Assembly (NCBI GenBank): GCA_963513935.1
Contig: OY740776.1
Coordinates: 13,313,745 to 13,377,744 of the forward strand
DNA from: Aphrophora alni
Lineage: Eukaryota > Arthropoda > Insecta > Hemiptera > Aphrophoridae
Direction: 5' to 3'
Length of the DNA: 64,000 nucleotides
Position 1 is the stretch's first letter. Each line of letters begins with the position of its first letter. A program made the translations under genes and the position numbers. Below the pieces are notes generated by a model that saw only the letters and a list, made by a program, of their open reading frames with translations, ran no database searches and had not been told where the DNA came from. Shown one piece after another: positions 34,037-45,139 of this stretch.

Positions 34037-34749
34037 AATAGTTATTTGTGCAACTAGTGAGCAAAGTGGCACTTTTTTAAACGAGAGAAAAATGTTGACG
34101 CACGAGGCTTGCCGAGTGCGTCAATTTTATCGAGTTTAAAAAAGACACTTTGCTCACGAATTGCACATTATACTTTGTCTACAGTTGTTATTTTGTGACA
34201 AATAAAAAAAACATACTTCAGCAGTAACACAATATGGCGGGGTATTTGACAGGTTTTCATCCTCTGAACTGTCCATATTTTAAAACTAATTACACAAAAT
34301 ATAGCAGTAGTGCTAAACAACACATCAACACTGAGTAGAAGTTCCACGTCAAAACTGAGGTTATTTACGAATATTACAAATAACTTAGGTGTATTGTAGA
34401 GGAAACGGGATTGCCAACTTCAAACTCGGCAAACGAAAAATACATACATACACTGTCAATCATCTTCATGATTAATTACTTCTTTTTTTTCAACTTTAAA
34501 ACGTTGTTTTGTTGTTTATTTATGTTATTTTTCATGTAAGAAATAATCTAACCTACATACGGGACATTTCATGTATATTATAAATCAATTCAAATAAACC
34601 TAACCTAAATTTCGTTTTGTTCGGTTGCCATTCGGAGTGAGCAAAGTAGTGTGCAAAGTAGTGGGCAAAGTAAAACTGTTGAGAAATCAGCTGTTTTGCA
34701 AACTAATTTAAATGAACAAAATGCCACTTTGTTAACAACTGTAGACAAA
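34037..34749. mobile_element. Non-autonomous DNA element G, copy 1
   Basis: The same sequence recurs at 58071-58719 in the same orientation. The first 130 bases form an imperfect palindrome (GTGAGCAAAGTGGCACTTTT against AAAAGACACTTTGCTCAC) around GACGCACGAGG...CGAGTGCGTC. The remainder, 34173-34749, is bounded by the inverted pair TTTGTCTACAGTTGTTA and TAACAACTGTAGACAAA. No coding frame. The class is unknown. Confidence 0.7.
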
Positions 34750-35401
34750 CTTAATTTTTATTCATATTATATACATTTTTATTTAACAGCGTATTTGAAA
34801 ACACCGGAGCGTTAATAATTTAGCACTCACAGCTGGTATGTATTGCATCTGGTCGAGCGTTAATACATACCTACAGTTTAGAAGTTAATATGAAAATAAA
34901 CAAGTGACCTAAAACAAATCTGATTAAATCGTATTTTTCATTGTTTAATTTTGAGTTTATATACGTCAAAATTTATTTTTATTGAGATTCTATAAATTTT
35001 TTTCGTTGTGGTTGAAAATAACAAAGTACTTTTTTTCAACTTCTGTTCATTTTTTTGTTCAATAAAATAATATAAAATAAAAATCTACTTTTACATAAAT
35101 CAACGCAAAACTAACCAAGGAAAAGTTCGGTGTAATGACAACTGTTTCACCTCACAAGTTTAATTTCCTTCGAACAACCAAACTCGAGTATCCATACTTT
35201 TGTAACCGGACAGTAGTTACAGAAGACCACGTCGCCATTCCATCACAATAAAACAATTGCTCTAAAACCTCACTCGCGTCCTCCAGACAACAAACATGAA
35301 ACTTGAATTAACTTTCTATTCTCCAACCACAACAATGTACCTCTTTTTATAGTGTTCACTCCACTCTTCAGATGTGCAACGACGGCGCGACGAATCGTTA
35401 C

Positions 35402-35516
35402 CTGCCAAGTTATCACATGACACAGATGCTTTCAAGAGTTGCCTTGGTAACGGAAGTAACAGCGTTTCATCGTTAGGTTCACAACTGATGTTTACAGCAG
35501 ACATGACCCTCTTCAC
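35402..35516 (-). CDS. Putative host gene exon 1 (first seen)
   Basis: A 115-base minus-strand segment with acceptor ACTATGTACAG and a weaker donor GTAACG (plus 35396-35401). It is open in one frame: V-K-R-V-M-S-A-V-N-I-S-C-E-P-N-D-E-T-L-L and L-P-L-P-R-Q-L-L-K-A-S-V-S-C-D-N-L-A, leaving one base that fits 32908-32977. It contains a Met at the fifth codon that could be a start if the segment is a first coding exon. The frame also stays open past the donor. The evidence is compositional plus a single phase match, so it is weaker than for the exons below 27.5 kb. Confidence 0.35.
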
Positions 35517-35764
35517 CTGTACATAGTTAAGTTTTAGGGTTAGAGTTTAACGAGATAAGTTTAAGTGGTCAAGTTCCCTTGATACCGTGATTAATAATGT
35601 AAACATTTAGGCTAATGACTAATATAAATCCAAAATGGAGTTTTCCCTCTCAACATGTTTCCACGTGTTTACTCCATATACATATGATTATAAAGTATCT
35701 TTACATGTAATAGGATCTATATTCTCTGTTTGAAGTTATTTGGTAATGATGGAAGTTCAATTTT

Positions 35765-36192
35765 ATTATTATACATTTTTCGGACATTTGCCATCATTTG
35801 TGTTTTAAAAATCCAAACACGACCTTTCGGGAATAAGAATAAATTCCCGTTATCAAGTGACTAAAAACTTGATAGTGTGTCACGCCTTCTGGACCACATC
35901 ACTTGTTGCTGTATCTTTGATACAACAACACGTGTTTGACGTTAGTTGTGTGTTACCGTGATTGTGATTTTTGACTTCTCAGTTTTAGCTCTGAGATGCA
36001 TGCTCAGATATTAAGGTTGGTGGTATTCTTATTTAATTTTACTTCTTACATAGGCTTAGTTTCTAGTTTCATGTTTCTTTAGTTTTTAGTCACTTGATAA
36101 CGGGAATTGATTCTTATTCCCGAAACGGCGTGTTTTGATTTTTAACACACAAATGATGGCAAATGTCCGAAAAATGTATAATAATAAAAAAG
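35765..36192. mobile_element. Penelope-like foldback, family H, copy 1
   Basis: Arms at 35768-35868 and 36080-36190 are reverse complements. Each carries an outer module (ATGATGGCAAATGTCCGAAA read outward) and an inner one with a perfect stem GGGAAT/ATTCCC followed by CGAAACG. The ~210-base centre is not symmetrical. The centre plus right arm recur, reversed, at 43950-44275. Confidence 0.65.
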
Positions 36193-37236
36193 GATTTATA
36201 TGCTTGTACGTTTATCTCTCGACAACAGCTGAACCGATTTTCATGATATTTTCCTTCCTGTATTCAAGATGACACCAGTAATATCTCCGAAACTATAAGA
36301 CATACAACAAACTTTAAATAGGAAACCTGCCCTACTTTATCATGGGATATATGCTATCTAAATTTTGAAAACTACAGCCTATTTCAACATGATGGCTATT
36401 GCGAGGATTTTAAGTCCCAACCGAAAATATAGCATCGACGCGAAGAAACTAAAAAAGTGATGCAACAGCTGACTCGCAAGCAATATGTTAAACACAAAGA
36501 AAACGAAACTATAAAAACGTAAACTGACACAATAACGGGAACAATTAATTGACATTGAAGAGTCCCAACGGACTGCGACAGGGAGACCAACTATCATTTG
36601 ACCAGAGATATCCTTCTGTATTAAATTATGGATGTTTTAAAATAAACAAGAATCATTTTTTCTTTTCGCAACGATAATTAGCTCGCTCTGATTTATATTC
36701 TTTTGGAACAAATATCTATATAAAACTCACTGACTGATCACGAACTCCAAGAAAAATAAATAAATTTCCAATCTCTTATAGGGGAGTAGATTTTAAACGG
36801 TTGGGTTTTGCACAAAAGGTAACCAAGATTAACAGTCTTAAAATTACATTTACGATCCAACGTCAACATAAAATAATATGGTTTTACCACATAATAAATA
36901 AAATTGTACTTAAACCTTGACGGCAATTTTTCTAAAGTTGGATTGCGTATTTTTAAATCCCATTAAAAAAAATGATTCCGATTAAATAATTGTTTATATC
37001 TTTAATGATTTGGTCATGTTGAGTTGATTATCCTACATATGTTACTTTATCTGCTCGGGTTTTAGTCTTTGATTGGTTCAAATTGATTCAGTAGTATAGC
37101 CGTGGACAGTGAACAGACCACACGCAATAAAAATGTGCGAGCGTGTATTCGTTGATATTTGTGAACTAGTGTGCATAAGTGTTTTTAAGTGTAATATGTG
37201 TTTTTAATTTTATAATGACGAAGTTCAATAGTCCTT

Positions 37237-37278
37237 AACTTGAAAATGGCTGAATAGCCGAAACAGCCGTCGTTGGAA
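37237..37278 (+). ncRNA. Hammerhead-like motif, degenerate core (family I)
   Basis: AAC, core TTGAAAA, extra T, stem GGCT/AGCC with loop GAAT, GAAAC, near-palindrome ACAGCCGT, C, then GTT pairing with AAC. The core differs from CTGANGA at the first and sixth positions, the same variant core as the Penelope 3' end at 52543-52590. Confidence 0.4.
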
Positions 37279-37541
37279 GTTTAAATAAGACTATTGGACG
37301 GTAAGTTCAACAAAGTTTACTTAATAAACAATAGTCGGTATGGCGAACATAAACAATAATAGCTACCAAATCTGTACGGATAATACGAAAGATAGAATTT
37401 TCAACGTATATTAAATATTTTATTAACATTTTAAACAACATGTTTTGTGAATGGAAGAGTAGATAAGGAATTTGAATGCGAAATAGAACTGAAGCTGTGT
37501 TAGAAATCGAAGCAGTAGTTTGTTTGCACAGCTATACATTA

Positions 37542-37563
37542 AAAAAAAAAAAAAAAAAAAAAA
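37542..37563 (+). repeat. Poly(A) run
   Basis: About 22 consecutive A, about 265 bases downstream of the family I motif. It could be a retroelement tail, but no body was identified. Confidence 0.9.
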
Positions 37564-37641
37564 TCTAACACATTTTTTTTTTAAATTACGCTATGCTACA
37601 TGCTCATCGTATGACTATCAACGACTACTAATACAAGTAAA

Positions 37642-37645
<4 letters not shown>

Positions 37646-37679
<34 letters not shown>
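37646..37679 (+). repeat. (TA)n microsatellite
   Basis: An uninterrupted run of AT dinucleotides. Confidence 0.95.
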
Positions 37680-37682
<3 letters not shown>

Positions 37683-38238
37683 TTATAATGTATTGACACC
37701 TCAGTTAAACGACTAAAATTAAGATAGGGAAAACACTCCGAAACGCGCCAGAAACGTAAACGAAGTCACGCCACTGATTGGAAAAATAGTAACTATATTA
37801 TTACATTAAGGAATTTGAAAACTATAAAGGAATTATTAATCTTCAAATAAGAATTATATTAAGCTTAAAGCTCAAAAATCCAACAGCAATTTATAAACTG
37901 GGGACAGTATCATTTTGTATTGTCAAAAATCATTAAAAAATTTCATCTGTATGAAATTCTATTCACATTGTTAAATTACATTTTAGATTGCAACCGCGGT
38001 TTCACTTATTAATATATGAATTTGTAATTTTGTTAAAACACTAATCCGTGATAAATTTATATTGTTGTGGAACAGTGCATAACTCATGAGTACTGATGGA
38101 GAAAGCTGTTTAAAAAACAAAAACAATTGAATAACCTGTATTAATAATAAAAGTAATTGAATACGGTTGAACAATTGGATTTTTATGTTTCAGTCGTCCA
38201 GAGGTTTATTTGCAATTATAAATAATATTCCAGTTCAT

Positions 38239-38256
38239 GAGAGAGAGGAAGAGAGA

Positions 38257-38295
<39 letters not shown>

Positions 38296-38304
38296 TGTGT
38301 GTGT
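38239..38304 (+). repeat. (GA)n(GT)n microsatellite
   Basis: A GA run with a few GG interruptions passes directly into GTGTGTGTGTGTG. Confidence 0.95.
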
Positions 38305-38449
38305 CATTGACTATCATTTTCACAATTTTAAACCAAAACAAACCAACTGTGAAAAATCTTTACACAAGTTTCTCAAGAACCAAATCAAATAAAAAATAAC
38401 CTGAATTAATTGTCTCCGAAAATACTATGTGATAGTTGTACTGCGACGG

Positions 38450-40990
38450 TTTGGGAAAAGCCAAACGTCTCAAGTCCATTTAAAACAAGTTAAATTCCCG
38501 CGATAAAGCATAGTGGATGAGGGACGAGGGGGAGCGATGACGTCACGGCAACAGGTGTCGAACACTGCATGTTGAATCGTGTACAATCGTTCTGTCTGGT
38601 TTCTTATTTTATTAAAATATTAAATTATTAAAATAAATTAATGTACAGTAGAATCAACCGATTAAGAATATCAAAGAATAAATTTAAAAGTATTTAAAAC
38701 AAAAAAGTTATTCAAGTTTTTATAGGGGCTCAAAAACCTAAAATTTGGAAAAAACGTAAATTCAAAATTCAAAAAACGTAGAGTCATAACTCAGAGGGGA
38801 ACTAATAATAATCATAAATAAAAAATATGAATTAATAATAATTAACAGGTGAGAATGGACTTAGAAAGTCATTCTTGGGGAGTTTTTTGGAATTTTTGAG
38901 TTGAAGGGGGGATCATTTAAAAAATAATAATAAGTACTATTGTAGAGACCACAATAGGGCACAATAATAGGTACTTAGAATCAAATTTGAAAATAAAATA
39001 AGGGAGATATAATAATTACAAAACTTAAAACTTCAAAGCCCAAAAGCGGGTAAAATAAACGTTAAAGGGGTAAAGTAACATGATAATTATATGTATCTAG
39101 CAAGTAAAATTGTAAAACACCAAAGCAGAAGTAATAATATATAATGGGGGGGTTTTTATGAACATAAACTCATACGACACAAACTTAAGGACTTCAAAGG
39201 CGAATAACTCGACAACCAAACGAGTTATGTAAAAAATAAAAACATAGTTTTTCGTCGTAGTAGAAGAGGAACAAGATTTCGTCAAAAGAATTTTGAGAAA
39301 GGACTTATCTCAAAATTTGAAAAGAGGAAAAATCAGATTTCGGGAAAAGGGCGATAACTCGCGAACGAAGCGTAGTAGAGCGATGAATCAAGTTCCACAA
39401 GACCCACAAGATGGAAAGGAAGAAGAATCCGAAAGGAACTTTAAAATCGGTTCGAGCGTTCGAAAGTTATAGCGAGTTGAACGAAAAAACGTCAAAAGTA
39501 GAGATTTTCATGCAAAAACATGAAAAGTTGCGTGCGCATCTTCAAGCAGAGTCTAAAGTCAGAATCATCATGTTGCCAACTTGGATCAAAGATAACGTTA
39601 AAGAAAAAATACTATAAATTATTAATTAAAAGGTGTTTTAATTAATAATTAAGGAAGAAAACTATTCATTAGTCAAGAAATATGACTAATAAAATATATA
39701 GTGTAAATATTTCAGACCAAAAGGGCCTGAAAACACATAATATAAGGAAAATACCTTTTTCCCAAAAAGGGAGGAAAATTGGCTCCAGAAAAGTGGATTA
39801 ATTCCCACTGACAGGGAGACCGAGATTTAACCGTCGAAAGACGGTTACTTTTGATTTGGAATCGACGCTGAAAGGACGTTTCTTCTGCAACCGACTCTGA
39901 GCTGAGAGGAAGATTCAACTGTCACTCTACTAATTGGACTTAGAATAATTTCAACTTTAATCGATCTTCAAGGCGACTTAGAAGAATTCGATACCAGCAT
40001 TCAACTACATAGCAGCTTACAGACTCTGGATAGAAAACATCACATCACCATCATCCTAATAATACAACAAATTCCAAATCCAACTAGAACTTCTATTAAA
40101 GTGTGAAGGTATCTTATACTTAAGGAATAATTCGCAAATATTAACTTCTTTTCAAATATAACGTCATTAGGGGAATTATTAAAAATTAAATTCATTTTTA
40201 AACCTCTGCTTTGGTGTTAAAAATAATTAATAATTTAAATACGACTTTTTCAGGACAGGAAAAACTGTTTGTGGTTCTGTCTGAAAAGTCAAGCGTTGTT
40301 ATTTTGTTTAAGATATAGAAAATATTACATTAATTAATTTTGTCAAATAAATAAATAGTTGTGTTATTGTTCAATTAAATTGTTTGGTGTGATTAAAAAA
40401 GTTTTTGAATATAAAATTTTTCTGTGCAAAAGAGAAAATAATATACAAATAATTCATTTCTAAATTTTGTTGTGTTTTTAATATATATCCATTCGGTGTA
40501 TGCTATTAACCTTGTTTTAACATACATTTTATATATGTGCTCTGGTAATATAATTTGAAAATTTTAAAAGTTATCATCAGAACTTAAGAGCCGATTTCTC
40601 CCAAAAGGCACGACCTTGGAGAGAGAGAGAGTTAATCTTAAAAGATTTAAATAATCGAGCATTGAGATAAAATTCAGGGAATTTTGCGTTAATTAAAATT
40701 TGGTAAGTTTATGAGGACAAGCTCATACTTATTAGAGCCAAGAGTTGCAAAATCTTTGATTTAAAAAAGTAAAAGTGAGCACCTTGGTCTTGCCCGCGCT
40801 TGCTCTGAAAAGAAAGGTGGTTCGCCCAGTCGGTGGTGATCGTACAGCGAGTTTAAGAGTTCGTGATAATAGTGTTCCAAAAAAGGGAACAAGAATCTTA
40901 AATTCGTGAAGTCAGACAGAGGCGCAGCGCGGCAGTACGTCAAGTAAAAATTAAGCATGGTCGCCCTCGTTACCAAAATATATTTAAATT
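38450..40990 (+). other. Unassigned segment of different base composition
   Basis: This 2.5-kb stretch differs in texture from its surroundings. It is purine-rich on the plus strand, with CG-containing blocks (GATAACTCGCGAACGAAGCG at 39353, GATGACGTCACGG near 38534, a GC-rich patch at 40780-40970). The only frame with a coding look is 39411-39617 (68 codons, highly charged, M-E-R-K-K ... K-V-E-I-F-M-Q-K-H-E). A 16-base block AACACCAAAGCAGAAG at 39116 recurs inverted near 40205. It may be a retroelement or a virus-like insertion, but nothing diagnostic was found. Confidence 0.25.
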
Positions 40991-42006
40991 GGGTCAAACT
41001 TATTTTGCTTGTGCTATAACACATCCTCTGTATAACCCGTGTTTGATTAAAATAATAATAATAATAATAATAATAACATCATCGAACTATATATTTGTTT
41101 TCCAATTATTCCTTAACCTTAAAGAAATTTTACTTAGATTTCCATACAGATTTTGGATCATTAATCTCCATATTACTCTAAACAATTTATGAAAATGATA
41201 ATTGCAGTTTTAAGAAAATACACCTTTTATAATAGTATCATTGGCGATTTTTTGGATCTTAACCGAAATAAAAAAAAAAGCGTTATTTTTTTTAAGAGAT
41301 GGCAAACGATTCGTTATGTTTAGGTTCATAATGGAAACTACAATCGAGAAATATCTCATCAAAAAAGTTGTAGAGGATTTTGAGATAATCGTTATTTTCT
41401 GTTGTTTTTTTTCTCTTACGATCTTTCCCCAACTTTTCAGTTATAAAAAAAAAAAGGAATAAATTCCCATGTGGCTAAAATATCTCAACGTCCTAAACTT
41501 AAATAAAATATATCCACCCGTTTGGCCTATAAAGCACTACACATACAACAAACTAACATCATTCCAAAACTCACTTTTTTTTAAATTCAAAGTCCACAAA
41601 ACGTATATTTTCACACAAAAATCCACAACCATATCTTGACCCATCATATAATTTCCTCTATATTACGTACTTGTAAAAAAAAAAAGAAGGGAAAAAAGGA
41701 AATAAAATATGAAGGTCATACTTAATTATTTTATCGTGACGCTTACGGATACACAGAAACAAAGTTGTATTTCTTTTGAAATGTATTGTAAAATCAATAT
41801 TTGAATACTTCGATTGAATTTTATATTGTATACAGTAATAGTAGTGATAAGGGGTTAGAGAAACAGCGACTTCTAGAGATCTGTTGTACCCTTACTTATT
41901 TAAAGACTTGGAACTCCCAGCCTCTACTCCTTTACGATGTGCAACACATGAAGGGATCAAAGGTAGGTATCTCCGTTACATCAGTCTAGTGCCCCCTCAC
42001 AGACGT

Positions 42007-42354
42007 TTAACCCTTTCGTGCATTACTAGAAAGCATTCGACTAATAGATAAAATGAGTCGAACTCGGTCCCTTCTCGACAGTATCTGCAAGTCCACAAAT
42101 CCCCGACAGAAAATCCTCTCAACCTTTTTTAATCTGATGCTTCCTATCAACCTCGTTCCGTTATTCTCCAGGAGTTCTTTGGTCCATCTTAGCCCCGTTA
42201 TTCCTTCCCGTAAAATATACTCTTCTGTTTCTGTCCATCTTTGTGCTTCTTCAGCAGGAATGCGAGTCCACCTGAGTTGACTGTTTGATGTTCCTCTACT
42301 AGGTTTAACATCTCCGCATTGTCGAGGAAATCTCGACGATGGATGGGACACCAC
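42007..42354 (-). CDS. Uncharacterised frame inside the piggyBac-like element
   Basis: About 115 codons on the minus strand, rich in R, E and L, with R-I-P-A-E-E-A-Q-R-W-T-E-T-E-E and R-R-D-R-V-R-L-I-L-S-I-S-R-M-L. The stop codon is formed by the terminal TTAA of the element. In the same frame, beyond two stops, a further ~40 codons (V-D-Y-A-R-G-K-I-T-E-T-V-M-I) are open. There is no good ATG in this frame. Its base composition is more coding-like than the flanks, suggesting a decayed or captured reading frame. The family was not recognised; it could also be chance. Confidence 0.3.
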   Translation of the reverse strand: MVSHPSSRFPRQCGDVKPSRGTSNSQLRWTRIPAEEAQRWTETEEYILREGITGLRWTKELLENNGTRLIGSIRLKKVERIFCRGFVDLQILSRRDRVRLILSISRMLSSNARKG

Positions 42355-42587
42355 CTGCTATTAATCATCACGAATGGCATCCTCTACTTCAGCAGCACGT
42401 TGGGTATCAACGACATCCCCTACAAATTTTTTATTTATCATCACTGTCTCCGTGATTTTCCCACGAGCGTAGTCCACCCGGCAGGATACTGTAAGACTTT
42501 CCGAAATATATCGTAGACTCAAGATGCTTTACATTTTGCCCGGTGTCATTCACCGTCCGTACGGGATGCTTTACACTGAAGGGTTAA
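42007..42587. mobile_element. piggyBac-like element flanked by TTAA
   Basis: TTAA stands at both ends (42007-42010 and 42584-42587), followed inward by CCCTTTCGTG and, on the other side, CCCTTCAGTG. Duplicated TTAA and ends starting CCC are typical of the piggyBac superfamily. The inside (573 bases) has no recognised transposase. On the minus strand it holds one long open stretch, 42007-42354, and a second in-frame stretch upstream, separated by two stops. Confidence 0.75.
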
Positions 42588-43169
42588 GCTAAAAACAAAA
42601 TAAAAGAGCGTCGATATAGTAGTGAATTGTTGAGATGAAAAAAGGCTGGCAGAATAGATTGAGATACACTTGCACAAAAGTATTGCAGGTTCAACACAAA
42701 GAGTAAGACTCTCATGAGGCTGTTTGCATAGGATATCCACTGGGGTAAGGGTTCTTCACCGTCTACGTTATAAAATAAAATAAAAACATTCCAAAACAAT
42801 ATTTACACAACGAATATAATTTTAATTAAACATATTACACTTTTAATCAAATTACTGTTTAAAATGCAAGCTTGGTAACGCGTGTATGATTCAATTATTT
42901 CATCCTATTTTATTTTAATTAGTGAATAATTATTTTGTTTTCGTTGCAAAACAATTACCACTGATTGTGAAACAATTCAAAGTAAACAGATTTAAAAAAA
43001 AAAAATCAAATTAATATTATTAAAGAGTTTTGCATGCCCGGTTTTCACTCTCGTTGAAATTTCTTTGAATAAATATTTTTTTGTAATGAAATGTTGTACA
43101 GGAATTTTTGAGTTTCTCTGCCCTGTATAATGGCGTAAATTATCGTTAATAACATTGAAAATCATGTAA

Positions 43170-43590
43170 GAATTTTATACTAGCCTTTTAGGTTGTACGA
43201 TATCCCGAATCACTACTGCTTAGCTGTGATATGATTTATCGGACTCAGTGTTTTAAATAAGTGCAGAAACTAGACTAACTTGTGTATTATTATTTGTTTT
43301 AATTTAAAAATATAACAAGACTATTCACTAAATTGTATTAATATTAAACTTACTAGAATGTACTGAATTGCTGATTATTAAACATAATCAGATTTGCGCT
43401 AGAAAGAAACTGTGCCCTGTTTTCTATACAGCCCATTTAACAATTAATTATACAAATTGTCATTTATGTTTTAAAAAGTTTTGTTACAATCTAATATACA
43501 ATTTCTTACTTACACAATGAAGTATTTTCATACTATTTAAAGCTATCCAGTTTTAATTTCTATGTGATATTTACTTAAATTTTAATTTGA
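43170..43590 (+). repeat. Local duplication unit 1
   Basis: Aligns with 43700-44545: ACTAGCCTTTT, CTTGTGTATTATTATT, AACTTACTAGAATGTACTGA, TTTGCGCTAGA, AACTGTGCC-TGTTTTCTATAC, GCAGTATTTTCATA-like and CAGTTTTAATTTCTAT. The second copy is interrupted at 43946-44340. Confidence 0.75.
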
Positions 43591-43699
43591 GCGTGATCGA
43601 CAAAGGAACCAACAGGACGTGTAAGAATGTTAAATTTGTGTAAGCTTGTGAAGGTCGTATAGTCTAGGAGCAATGGAGATTCATGCCTGGTAATGTATA

Positions 43700-44545
43700 C
43701 TTATTGTAAGACTTTTAAACTAGCCTTTTTACCTTTCAAGAGTTATGGTTGGGGTTCACCAGATTCGATTTCCTGAATCATTACAGCTTGACTGTGATAA
43801 GATTTAATTAAGTTCAGAGACAAGATTAACTTGTGTATTATTATTAATATTTTGTTTGAACAAATTATAATTATGTTTTAATTTACAAATATTTCAAGAT
43901 TTATTGCTAAATTTTATTAACCTCAAACATAACTACTTATCTAACTTTTTTATTATTATACATTTTTCGGACATTTGCCATCATTTGTGTGTTAGAAATC
44001 AAAACACGACGTTTCGGGAATAAGAATCAATTCCCGTTGTCAAGTGACTAAAAACTAAAGAAACATGAAACTGGAAACTAAGCCTATGTAAGAAGTAAAA
44101 TTAAATAAGAATACCACCAGCCTTAATATCTAAGCATGCATCTCAGAGCTAAAACTGAGAAGTCAAAAAACACAATCACGGTAAACACACAACTAACGTC
44201 AAATACGTGTTGTTGTATCAAAGATACAGCAACAAGTGACGTGGTCCAGAAGGCGTGACAAACTATTAGGGGAGTGGCCTATTGTTAGTTGTATTAAGCT
44301 TCCTAGCACGAGAGCGGGTTACAAGTTATTTAACTTACTAGAATTTACTAAATTGGTTATTATTAAAAAATATTTAAATTTGCGCTAGAGACAACTGTGC
44401 CATGTTTTCTATACAATTTAATGACATTTCAATTTTCTTTTAAAGAGTATTTTTACAATATAATATACAATAACTTACTCTAACACAATGCAGTATTTTC
44501 ATATTACTCAAATCTATGCAGTTTTAATTTCTATATGATATATAC
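43700..44545 (+). repeat. Local duplication unit 2, interrupted by an insertion
   Basis: Second copy of 43170-43590. The reading breaks at about 43944 and resumes at about 44332 after the family H element. Confidence 0.75.
43944..44332 (-). mobile_element. Penelope-like family H, copy 2, with target duplication
   Basis: Reverse of 35870-36190, ending in GGCGTGACAAACTATTAGGG. It carries the same two stem modules on the minus strand. TTATCTAACTT before it and TTATTTAACTT after it look like an 11-base target duplication with one change, and its absence from the sister duplication unit confirms a later insertion. Confidence 0.7.
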
Positions 44546-44830
44546 GTAAATTAGGACTCACTTTTTGAGTTTTCTAGCTCTTTAAAAATTATTTGAAAGG
44601 TATCGCAAATCATTATTTCAGCTAATTTATATCAAAGAAGTTTCGAATTTTTAAACTTGTCGTTAGTAACAAATAATTGATTTATTGATTATTTAAGTTA
44701 TGGTGACATCTGATTTGTTGTATTGACTTTAGTTTGATTTTAAGTTTATTTTTTACGCTAATTAAGTTATTTTAGTTATGAGATCTCCTTTACATGAATG
44801 TTTTAAATTACTGACTTCTCACATAATTAG
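44544..44830 (+). repeat. ~300-bp tandem duplication, unit 1
   Basis: Matches 44849-45133 along its length: CTCACTTTTTGAGTTTTCTA, TCATTATTTCAGCTAATTTA, GTATTGACTTTAGTTTGA and ATGAGATCTCCT-TACATGAA. Confidence 0.9.
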
Positions 44831-44848
44831 TTGTGTTAATGATAATAT

Positions 44849-45133
44849 ACGTAAATTAATACTCACTTTTTGAGTTTTCTAGCTCTTTTTGTTTGGTTTG
44901 TATCGCAAGATCATTATTTCAGCTAATTTATACCAAAGAAGTTTCGATTTTTTTTAACTTAGCGTTAGTTAAGTTAAATAATTGATTTAAAGATTATTTC
45001 AGTTATGGTGAGATGATTTTTTGTATTGACTTTAGTTTGAATTAAAGTTTATTTTTAGTACTAATTAAATGATTTTAGCTATGAGATCTCCTCTACATGA
45101 ATGTTTTAAATTACTGACTTCTCACATAATTAG
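44849..45133 (+). repeat. ~300-bp tandem duplication, unit 2
   Basis: Second unit of the pair starting at 44544, offset by 305 bases. Confidence 0.9.
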
Positions 45134-45139
45134 CTGTAT

